DNA from: Heterobilharzia americana | Taxonomy: Eukaryota > Platyhelminthes > Trematoda > Strigeidida > Schistosomatidae | Reading direction: 5' to 3' | Assembly (NCBI GenBank): GCA_944470555.2 | Contig: OX104130.1 | Location: 57,631,491-57,695,490 of the forward strand | DNA length: 64,000 nt | Part shown: piece by piece, positions 35,801-48,100 of the stretch | How the letters are laid out: every line of letters starts with the position of its first letter | How positions within the stretch are numbered: position 1 is the stretch's first letter | Position numbers and translations under genes: made by a program | Notes under the pieces: generated by a model | Told to the model about the DNA's origin: nothing | Databases searched by the model: none | What the model saw: the letters and a program-made list of their open reading frames with translations, nothing else

Positions 35801-38800
35801 AGCCCACTTCCATTCCATCTGCTTTCGCAGATTCCTAGCCTAACACTTCAATGCTATACCTCCTTATATCTTTTGCAATCTGGGCAGCGTTGCCAGCCAG
35901 CCAGTCAGCCAGCTTCAAACATTGTTCGGACATTCCATGTCGCCATGTTAATATTTGCTTCCATCGAGCGAAGAGAAGACATCACATCAGCCAATTGGCT
36001 TCCCGAAGGCAGGCTTTCACCAACCGGCGTAATTTCGCCTCTCCGATTCCAGCGGGAATCAGTTTGTTTTTATTTTGTGCTTTGAAGTTTCTTCAGTGGT
36101 TGGATTGGTTTTCTAGGGTAGGGTTGCTAGCCCTATGTCGAGTCTTCCTTCTTCATCCGGACTTAGTACCGGCTAATAACTAGTCAGCTAGTTAGCTAAG
36201 TGGGGTCGGAATTACTATATTGCCTAAGTCTTTTTTTGTGGTATACGTGAATCGATGTTAAGTATTCATACACGATGTTTGTATAAATGGTAACAAAATT
36301 TTTATTGGTTACCTGAATTCCATCACTTATAAGTAGTGCGAAGAGAAATTGGTATTGTTAACTTTCCAGGTTATTGAAGGAAACTAATTCCACTTAAGCA
36401 CCATAAAATGTGCCACAGTATCATACTGTAGAAGGAGATTTCACTCTTGGCCGACCGTCATGATTAATCTTTTTGTTGAATTGATAAAACCATATGCTTT
36501 ATTTTGAAAAATGTTTTTGTATAAAGAATATTTGAATATGAAAGCACTAGGAAAATGTGAAATTTAGTTTAATCCCTGTTCCTTGACTCATTCATTCTCA
36601 TCAGGTGATTTACCTTGACGAAAGATGGAGTTATGGTTTTTTCATGTAGGCATTTGAATCTCACTCAGTAGGTTACGGATTCTTTTTGACGGAATCGTTT
36701 GCTTAGCTGTATATTCGTGAATATATAGTTAAAAAGATGGAACATTCCAGAGTAATTTCCAGTCAAAAGTCAATATAAATTGCATCAAAACGGAGGGTTG
36801 CGTAATGGGGAAATAAACAAGGTGATTACAAAAGAGAAAACAGTTATGTAACGTAGGATTTATCTAGAGTGATCGATACTCTAGGATGACCATGGCAAAG
36901 AAAGAGGTCGCACGCACTTCTTTTAAATGCATGACGATGGTTTGGACTTTTGAATCCCTAATGCTTCATCTATGCCTTACTCCTTCCGACTGGCCTGGTC
37001 GCACTTCGTAAGAAATTTTGAAGGACTTATTAAAAGGAGCCAAATGCCCTATTTTACTATATGTTTTGTTACAGAGCTGAAGATGCATTTCCATTCTGCA
37101 CTTGTCAGCCAAGATGGAGAGTGTTCGCGAGTGCGTTGCATAAGCTGGCACACTGTACGGCCGATGTACTCGGCTCTACTCGGCAGGGCCTACTGCCGAT
37201 TGCCTCCAACCAACTAACATCTACTAATGTGCATCGCGATGCTGAGCTTCCTAGCTTGGTTGCCACATAGCAAATATGATCGATAGGATTCGGTCTGCAC
37301 TCAGGATTAGACAACATGGAATTGGTTGCACTCCCGTGACCAATCAATACATAGTGTGTACATTGTTGTGGTCCAGTGCTGAAGCGTATGCTTTGAGTAC
37401 TGACAAATGAGTTTCTGACAGGAGAATATGATTCTAAGATTGGTGACAAAGAATATTCTGTTTATGGATCTTGATAGTCTCTTTGACTGGAATTTACTCT
37501 GGAGTATTCTATCCTTTTTACTATGTATTCACGAATGTACAGCTAGGAGAATGAGTTAATCGAAAAGAAAAAAATTTCTTCGCCGCGATCGCCTTCTACG
37601 TTTTACCAATTGAATAGCCAACAAAAAGGTGGAAAAACACTAACATATAGATATTTCCAACCAAAACATTTTCAAACCACCTTTCCAAGATGCTTAGTGT
37701 GTAATTGGAAAAAAACAATCGAAATCCATGCCATGCAGTAGACAGTGAATCACATTTCTACCTATTTTGTGAGCACTAATGACGCTACCTGACTGCCCAC
37801 ATCTCCGGAGGCGGAGCTGGATTCGAACTCGTGATCCATCATTGTCTAGACCAGTGAGCCTTAGCTCCAAAGGTGTATCAGTAATTTTACCGTTTGATTA
37901 GTTAGTAGTAATTTTCGTATACTTTTGAAGATTCTAGACATTGTTAAGGAAGATATTTATTGATTACTTGGTGAAAGTGGGACAGATTAACACAAAAAGT
38001 GTCGTTGTATAACCTTAGGTCTTCTATCCTTTTCAGGGTTAGAATTGTTGAATTGGTTGGGTCCTGACTGCCGTCAACATGAAATTTACTGAAAGCTAAA
38101 ATAAACTTATTAGAACTAGTTAGTCTGCGTCTCGTGACGTATTTTCAGTTCAGAAGTCAAATCTGCTAACCAAACAAAGAAACTGCGGTGGGTTCAACAA
38201 TATCCAAAACGATTACTACAGTAGTGATGCTAAGATTAAAATTAGTAGTCATTCCCATAATGAAACTCATGGTTTCGATTCATTATGACGACGGCATCTT
38301 TGTACTCACAAAACAACTGAATTGAGAAACGTGTTCGGTTTTATCAATTAAACCTTTAAAGGTATACAATTTACAAAAGAAGATGAAGAAAAAAACGAAA
38401 TCGTATTTCTAGACATTTTTATCTGAAGATCACATGACAGAACATTACAAACTCAACTGTACAGAAAGATGATGCACACAGATCAACTTTAGGACTGTAA
38501 TAGTAACAAGCCAATGTCTAATAATAAGTTGTGTATAAACACTATTTACACATGCCAAGACTCACCACAAAACTCAACAACCTTGAAAGTCACAGTTTGT
38601 TTTCCTTTACTTTTTTCTTACATTAATTTCAACTTTTTTGTGTAAATCAATCTTAAAAACTGTATTTTATCGCACTTGTGTTTTGATTAGTTAACATTTC
38701 ATATGAAATACTTTTTTGCTGACGTTTTTACAGGCATTTTCTGAATGTGTTCTTCGTGATAGTGAATGCCTCAATGTTGAATTGACTGCTTATGATCGTT

Positions 38801-39266
38801 CTGGACAAGCATTTGGTGTTTGCTTTCTAGGCACCATTTCTTATAGTACATTAAAACAGTTTTACGACTCATCTGTAAGTTATTATATTATTTATTCTTT
38901 TTGTTTATCTTTTTTTTTCTAATACATCAACAAGTTCCGATGAGGCTTAAGAATTCAGAGCATATTTGACAATTAGCTTTTTTTTTAAGCCACAAATATG
39001 CTTTTCTATTGTTGTATATATTAACTTTTATTGTGGAAACGTTTTATGCAAATGTAGTTTTTTTATTCTTTATGCAGGCCCGCTGATCGTCATTTGTAGT
39101 ATGACATTAAAGCATTTGCCAACCAAAACTTTTACTCGAGCAAAAAAAACTTTAGACAGCCGCATTCTAAGTCACAAATATCTGTCATAATCTCATATTA
39201 CCGGTTCATATGAAGTGAAGTGAACTTATATATTGAATAAGCTATTTCAAATTTGCTTGTGAGACA

Positions 39267-39335
<69 letters not shown>

Positions 39336-42153
39336 TAGGAATCTGAGATACTGTGAAAATAAAAGGTTGGCGACTACAGTTGATATGCCTGAAAATCAGT
39401 TGCAGTCTTCATGTTCGTTTCGCTTTGTTTTCTACCTTTTTAATAGGGTAGATATTCATTTCTTTGACTTTTTCGCTGTTGAATTCGGCCTCGACCTACT
39501 AATTTAAGGTATGCAACTTAGATTAGTATGCTGAGTCCTGTTTTGCTTATCTATGTACAACGAAATCGCATCGGCTACAAAATGCGCTAAAGAAATTAGC
39601 CTGGCCTTAGAAACCCTTATTTTTTTCTGAATTTACATTTTTAGCGTATTTTCATACACTATGACCAGTGTGTCGTTTTCGCAGGTTTTTAGGTTATTCC
39701 ATTATCGGTCGACCTTACTTTTCATTTATAATTGGTTTTAACTTTGAACAGGAGCATAATTCCTGTATGTAGCATTTTGCGTTTACAGAGACATTAAAAA
39801 CTGTGTATTCCGACGAGTCTTTTTTTTCCGGTTTGCGTTTGTCGGGGTAAGTTTAGTTAGTTGTTATCGGAAATGAAGTGAGGTGCTAGGATCACAACAT
39901 ATATTCGATTAGATTGTAGCATGCCTAGGTAAGCACTGTGGCAAACAGATTAATTTAATTCTTTTATTCATAATAATTGCGACTATAAAATGGTTCTAAA
40001 GTTTGAGTCGATATTTGTCGAGTGCAGTGTGTTATAGCAGCAAATAAAGTGATGAGCCTTGGTAGCTCATATTTGAACTTGATGACTACAAAATACATAA
40101 TGTCGATACCGTCACGTGACTATGACTTTCTGCCCCCATCACTGTCTTAGGATCGCTGCGCTTGTCTACTCTTTATCCGTACTTACGAGCCACCCACTAA
40201 ATTAAACGCAATACGAGTTGTTTGCATTTCTGTAACTCTTGGTTTTTCTCCCCTTGACACTACATAATAAGTAATAATGACTAACAACTTAGTTTTGGTG
40301 GTTTGGAGTGGTGTTCTCTGAGTTGAATGGTTTATTCGTAAAGTTTTCATCGTCATTCTAGAAATCATCCACACAAACTTCAGAAAGATGTGTGCCATGA
40401 AAATTCATCAACAAAAGGATTAGTAGCTTGTGAAGAAACTTTTATAACTCACTTCTCTCTAAATCTTGTGCTGATTACGTCTAGAATGATGATCAAAGCT
40501 TAGCGACTAAACAGCCCAGCTGGAATAACACAATGCCGTTAAAATCATACTCGTAAGCTACTAACATTCTCCATCAACCCAACTAACGGCTTCCTATCCT
40601 TATGTTCTGTTCGATCTGGTTCATGCGTACATACAACTGAATTACATGATCACAACTCACCGCAATTCATAAAAATGAAATAAATAATTTTTACACAAAT
40701 TGGAATAATGCAGAATAATTGGCTTCACTAAAGATGCAATTATTTCGCAACCATGAATAGTACGGAAGGGAATGAGGATTCAACCCAAAAGCTGTGAAGT
40801 TGAGCTCTACTACTATGGGATAAGTCCTGAGCAAAGTGTCTTTTAAAATAAATAATATAATACGACCAGTAACGCTTATTTGGGACTCATTTTTGGGGTC
40901 TGTTATACCTCATGGTGTACGGATGAAGACCCTATGTTTTCACGCATATAAGGTACTGGTGTCACATGAATGAATTCAACAATTTGGCTTTAAACAGCCT
41001 AATATCATGTCTAGGTGGGTAAATGTGTTGGAAAACATCATCGATCCGTCAACAATCGACCTGAAAGTGTCAGAATATGAATTATTTTCAAGAACATTTG
41101 GACAATCGTCGAACTTCCACGAAATTCGAATTCCAACTGGACAGAGCTGTACGGTAACTGGTTACTTCGCAACGTTATCCAGCAAAACTTATATATAAAC
41201 ATGAATTTTCTCTTTATATATCATCAGTTCAAAACAAGAATAAGTCCGTTCACAGTTTCTTCGTTTCGTCCCATTTTTACTTCCTAGTTAATTGATTAGG
41301 CTGGGAATCGGATTAAAATGTCAGGGTTTTGGTTTTGAGCAACTGTCTGAGTGTTCACTATCACTCTCTTCAGTTCGATTCATATGAGTTTGTTACAATC
41401 TGTGGATCCAGTAGTAATCGTGTTGTTGATGCGCTTTATCGTACTACTTGTTTATCGTCTGGATAGTTTTTGCTCTTAATAACTATATTCAGTATTATTG
41501 TAAGTAATTATTTATTTTGGATTCGATGATCTCAGGAACCTTTAGTTCAACAGACAGATCTCAGTGTAAAGATATAACAAACGTATGTGAAAAATGAAAT
41601 AAGTTACTGCAGTTACTTGCTTGGGACTCTGCCAACTTGATTACGAGACCCTAGCTGCCAGCTAACCAAGTCTCAGTTTTACTCTAATCACTAACAGAAT
41701 ATCACATGAGTTTCTAAGTCCTTCGCATTACTTTTTTTCCACATAAAATACACTTGTTTAGCAAACACTTCAATCGAGTCGTCATTGTTCTGGTCAACGA
41801 AATAATCGAATGACAAAAAGCTCTTATTCATGCTCATCTTCAATTCATAATAACAACTGTCCATCCATTCAGTTCATGCGAGTCATTGGACCACAGGCTA
41901 AAGGATTAGCTGAGATAGCAATTAAACCAATGGAAAGTGATTACATCATAGAACAAGAACGACAATCATTGGATTTATCAAAAGCAGACTATGCGAATAG
42001 TTCCGATTTCATTATTAAATGCTGTCAACCTGTTTGTCCATCTGAAATAGAAATCGAGTACAATTCTCCTGATAATTATGTATTGAACGATATGAATATG
42101 AAAAATAAGACAAAACATTCCAAAGTGATCACTCAGCAACCAATTACAGTGAG

Positions 42154-42196
<43 letters not shown>

Positions 42197-45100
42197 ATTA
42201 TGTTTGTGTTTGGTTTTTCATATTTCTGATTATTAATCTAGATTATTAATCTAGAATTACAACCAGTAGGGTCATTCACCCTATTAAAATTTGAGCAGGA
42301 TCACAGTCTGTATTCACTGCTTAATGCATGTATTTAACTGTTGAGTTGCGCTGAATATTGCTATTAATTTATAACGATCTGTTTGATAGATACCCTTTGT
42401 TCCTATTGCATGAATTGCTTCTATTACATTTTAGGGTATTTCACGTATTTAGTTACAATAATAATAAAACAAGTCAGTAATCGCATACAGGTTTCCGCAC
42501 TAGGATATAAGGCAAATTTACTGAACGATGGCCTGACTTATTACCTGGTTAGTGGAGCAATGTTTAAGCCAATATACCGCTTGTTGAAGGTCGACAATTC
42601 ACCCAATGAGTCTTAGTTCAAAATTCACCGAAATCTCGGTTTGTGTAAGACGACTTTGGGCGATCCGTGCTCCTTTTAAGACTTCATATGGATTGCCCTA
42701 CTCTCTGGAGGTCATCTGGTTGACTTGGAGTATGCAGATGACATTGCCCTGACAGGTGAAGACGCTAACGCAACGCAGGGTCTTCTGCATACGTTGGACA
42801 GAAATCTGGGTATGTTTTACTTGGATGCATTTCGTTATCACCTGTCAAATGGTATGCTGCCAGTTTAATGATACGGAGTGAAGTGGTGGAATGTGTCGAC
42901 CACTTCACTTGGAGAGTTGCATCAGCCCGAACGAGCTGGTTGTTGACGAAATCTCAGCCTGGATAGAGAAGGGCCGTTTGGCATTTGCCAGCATGCGCCA
43001 CCTGTTGTGCCGACTGGCGAGATATCCGACCATCTATCAAGAGATGACTATACTCCACTGCAATCCGTTCTGTCCTGTTATACAACTGTGAAATATGGTC
43101 GTTAAAAGTAGAAGGCATGACGCAATTACAAAGTTTCAGTCACAGTTGTCATCCTTTTAAGACTAAGCATGTATCACTCACTTCTGAAGTCAAAGACTTT
43201 ACCTTCAGACTACGACTAAATTCTTTAAAACTGAACTATGTACACCAACTGCTTACCAGGCGGCAACTGATTAATTTTCCCAAGATCATAGTGTCAATCG
43301 AAACCAGTTTTATGTGGAAAAGTATGTTCAAATACTCAAATACTAGATATATATGGAAAAAATTGTTTCAGCGAATATTGGATATTTTGACAATTTTTAA
43401 CGAGAACTTTATTTCATAGAACGGTTATATCTGGGAAACGTTTGGACTTTTTTCCGGTGCAGAAAAAATTGAGTACTAAAATAAGTAATTTTTTACCAAA
43501 CTGTTGAAAATCACATCACAGTTTGTACAAAAAAGCTATTTTAAGAGAAGGCAAAAACGTCTAACTGTACAAACTACTTCGAAAAAAGTATTTATCCAAC
43601 TATTTCGCAACTTCATTTAACCAGAAGGAGCTGTGGCACTATGTTTGCAAAATATTCCGGCAATAACGAGCAGACTATGAGTAAGGATGCCTTAAAAGTC
43701 ACGAAAATTTTTAAAGTATGATGTAGTCCAGAATCAAGAAAAAATGTATAAAACCAACTGTACGGACTGCAGCAATCATTGTATCCGACACTTAGTTCAC
43801 TATATCACTCCTCCCACTTACGGATATCAGATGACAGTGAGGTTTCATAATACGAACTAACTTATTTCAATGCAAGGCGATAAATGTAGTCACAGCTTCG
43901 ACTGGAGAGATTACCTTGAAGAGTGCAAGGAGAACATTGGAGGCATAATACATAAATAGTTAAGAAATCGATAGGTATGTAGATCAGTACGTTACTTGTG
44001 AAAAAATTAAGAATAAGGTCGCCAACTGGACCATTCGAAAATGTCCCCTAAATAACACTGGATATTTCTAGGACTATACAAAATCACCAAATAGCTAACA
44101 ATCAAGAGAGATCCTAAAAATAAACAGCGTAACCCTTAAGATTGTCATCCCAAACAAAAGAAAGAACGTAATTCTTACTACTCTGAAAAAAGCATATCGA
44201 ATAGAGGTTGCTCTAGTAATTTTATCATAATAAACGGAACTGATTGAGGTGCTAACTGTAAAAATCAAAAAAGTAAAAACTCATCAAACAGCGAAGACCA
44301 GAAGCAGAAGTCATATGAACTAAACTATCCCCACTTTTTAAATAAGAGTAGCCTGAATTTAAATGTATCAAACTACTTTGTACAGCACACAATGACTCAC
44401 CTATTGTGTAAGGACTAATTATACTCCTTTACCACTCAAACCTCGGTAGATGGAACGAAGCTTAAACCCATGGTCTGTCGATTGGAAATCAACTGCCTAA
44501 GCGATGGGTCACGGCTTGTGCGAGTGATTCAGTCCTATTAACTTCATTGACCTTTTTCGTAAATTTTCACATAAATAGTTAGACAAGTCCATGTGTGATC
44601 AGATTGTTCGAGATGTATAGCGCTAATACATCACATGTTTCAGATAATCTTCGTCTTCTCATTACACTGTTTAAATTTATCAAAGGGACCAGTTGCTTTA
44701 GCTGAGGTTGTTGATTATTTGTTCAGGCGGCTACCTCTACAATAATGAATCAGGGGTTCGAAGCTATCTTTATCTAACAGGGTTCGCGCTACTAGGTATT
44801 ATCGTAACCCCTCAGACAATAGATGTGTCTAATTTACGAGTTTGCATGTGAAAGCTTAATTACAACTCGACAGCATAGATCCGGAATGGACCGTTAATTG
44901 TCAATACAACGATAAAATACTGAAGAATCCAGGTCTGTTATAACAGACCTATCAAAGAGAATGCGAATTGAATATCCTCTTTCTAATTCATTTTAGGAGA
45001 TATTAATATGACAAATAAACATGGAAATGTGCCGAGTTCAATTACTACATATAATGAGGTCGAAAACTGCCCAGGAAAATTTGAGCTCAAATAGCAACAA

Positions 45101-48100
45101 AACTTCTAGAATAATAAGCATGGTTGAAGTGGCTGACAAATTAATAAGAGAACGCTACTAACGCAATAAGATACCTGCACTGGATAAGACTAGCGACTGT
45201 TCTCCCTCAGACCTGATACTTCGCTGAGCAGCGAAAATCAGAAGACAAAGACCGGCCAGTGATTGTAAGCAAGACATATTATTTGACAAAAAATATAATC
45301 TATGCACAGTTTTTCCTCAGAAAATAAAGCCACTAAGTCGTACGTTGGATACTTATTTTTATTGGTCAGCTGTAGGATAAAGCTGTCAAATGAGCTTTTC
45401 TTGTCCATACAGTAACAAGAGACAAGGTTGAGATCCGAAACTTCTACCTTAGCGACTGATAACTTAGAATGGTGATTTCGATTTAGGCCACTTCCTATCA
45501 ATGATAGACTCAGTGTCCGAGTTAGATGCTTGTGTCTTGTTTCTGATTTATTCAGTCACATTGAGATTGAAATGATAGGTTTCAACTGTATTAAATTCAA
45601 TCTCGTATTGTCGGCGAAATTCCTACTTTAAAATCATTTCTAAGCAAGAGATCAACCTACTGTATGTTTCATTCCTTTTGCTTTCGTTAGTCTTTTACTA
45701 ATGTCATTTCCAATTATGTCACGCATTTCTAAAGTTGCTTTCTTAAAATTCCACTTACGTCAATTATTAACTTCAAGATATTTTATTTTCTGAAAATATT
45801 TTTGGCTCAGGAATCTTGCAAATCAGCCAGTCTCCTCAACTTTTATGAATCCTTATTAGGAATCAATCCAAAGAGTGATGAACCTGCACACCTTCAAAAC
45901 ACATATATAAATCCTATACCAACACTGTATCCATCTCCTTGGTCTGTAAAATCTGCTGGAGCAAGTGTTCATACCAGTCCTGTTCGTTGGTCTAAACGCA
46001 AAGTAGGCAGTAAATGTTCAACCCAGCCGGTTAGTCAACAAGAATTGTCACCAACGTTAAATCGCAGACTTCAATTCAAGTCTACAAACGCCATAAATTT
46101 ACTCAATGAATCAAAACCTTCAAGGGTATCAGAAATTCTAAATGCATTTACAGGTACAGTGAAGAAACAATCTTCAGATATTCATCCAACAAAATCTCTT
46201 CAAATCAACGTAGATAATCCTACTGGTAAACGTAGCTCTATGAACAATACTAAAGCCGTTTTATTTCCAATGAAGAAAGATGATAATGAATCCGCAGATA
46301 GATTGAAAAGTCTCAGTATTCATGAAGGTATGATAAACGGATTTTTAAGTAGATTTCCTATTTAAATTATTTAGTCAAATTAGTATACGATAAAACTCCT
46401 TTTGTTATTCTACTACTGACTTTCAAAGAAAACAATTTCATGGACTATATGCCCCAGTAGTAGTTTATTTTTGAAATAGAAGTCCAGTCATTATTGCAAA
46501 CCACACAACTTCACGAGAACATTAATAAGTCGCATCGTATACAAAGTAAGGCCACTGAGACCAACTGAATTTAAAATATTGACGGGCAAGCAATAAGAAA
46601 CTCTAAATCAAAGTGTTGGTCCTGATAAACATTTTTCTTTAAAATTTATCTACAATATCTCACTCACACTCAAGCTCTTGACTTAACAGCTGGAAATATC
46701 AATGATGTATATCGCAACTGATCGTCTCCAAAATACGTTATATTCACGAGTCTGTCTTTCACTTGTATTTACCAAGACAATACGCTAGGTTTAGTACAAC
46801 TGACCGATTACAGTCCACAGAAGTGTTGCATCATATAGCTATAATGGAAGTGTAGACTTACGCAAACGTTTTTATAGTTAAATAAAACTTCGAATTTAGC
46901 AAGTAGATCGAATTTTCAACGATCCCATCGGTTTCATCACTAATCATACTAATTGTTTACATTGCGCATACTATGAAAGTAGATTTTTGAATGTTAGGAT
47001 GGTGAAACTAAGTATATAAATCCGCATAACTTAAATGTGTGTAGTCAGTAAGTGTCAGTGTTGGGACTTAACGTTACTGTCCAGGGGTTCATGTTGTCAT
47101 CTCATATCAGCAGCACATCAAAGAAGGTATCAAGGTGAAAGATGTGGAAATAAGGAACAAAGTAATCAAAGTGGTAGAATGATGTGAAGAGAGAATAAAA
47201 TGGTACGAAACAATACTGAAGTTAGGCATGATGCCTGAAATGAAGATAATAAGTGGATGCATCTGCGCCACTGACATCGATTCTAAGCCATATTACCCAG
47301 TCTCCAATCGCAAAGTCTACATTTCCCATACGACTCAAACCAGCTGTCGAAGACGGGGCATCAACGCAGGCCAGTCCTGAAGCAACCATTTGCATTTGGG
47401 TGGTGACAAACGCGCCTCAAATTGCCAGTCAAGGTTTCTAGAAGACCCTACATCTTGTCAGAATCTTTGCCTAACAGGACTATGTCATCTGCCTATCCTA
47501 GATCTACCAAGGAGTTTCATGTTTTAAAATCTATCTCTGTGAGACCAGACAACGAGATGGAGATCTGCGTTAGTACACCTATGACAAAGTTAAATCTCAA
47601 AGTCTCAGCAAGCGTGTGCGTGTTCATTCACTAGGCAATGAGTCACACCTATTATTTGAGACCTGGTGATACTATCTCGGTGTGCAAACTTGGGTAGGTG
47701 GAACTGGGTTTGAAGCCATGACCTATTGGCTGGAAATCACCTACCCATATTTTTACTATAATGAACCAAGTAGCTAAATCTCTTGACTGCTTTTTTTAGG
47801 TGAAAGCTATACTACCTCAATATCTTAAACACCAAACATATACATTGATACCCTTGTTTGATGTTTACTACATATGAAAGAACTGGAAAACCGTGATTTG
47901 TTGTCGAAATCACAGTTTTACGTAACCAGAATTAACTATTCAACATGACTGTCAAGTATAATTATTTTAATGTCATGGACAAGTGAACATCTCGAGTCAC
48001 ATCGTTCATCAAGTTATAAAACAATGGCTTGGTAGGACATTATGGAAATCAAATACATGAAAATCATAAGTGATGTTCATTGTTATACCATCAGGATATG

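Noticed and set aside
36590..36640. Hammerhead-like 'CTGATGAG' on the minus strand
   Set aside because: No GAAA strand, stem II or SMα flank follows at the right distance; a chance octamer.
41007..41198. Possible extra exon between DUF2045 exons 6 and 7
   Set aside because: It has splice-like borders, but no family homology. Exons 6 and 7 join in phase 0 without it.
41810..42229. 139-codon frame from an internal ATG to a stop after the TA repeat
   Set aside because: It is exon 7 read through its donor; the Tyr-Ile run at the end is translated (TA)n intron sequence. Homology begins upstream of this ATG.
45802..46365. 187-codon open frame treated as a stand-alone gene
   Set aside because: It is exon 8 of the DUF2045 gene plus a few intron codons at each end. 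The acceptor at 45,809-45,810 and donor at 46,328 fit the phases of exons 7 and 9.
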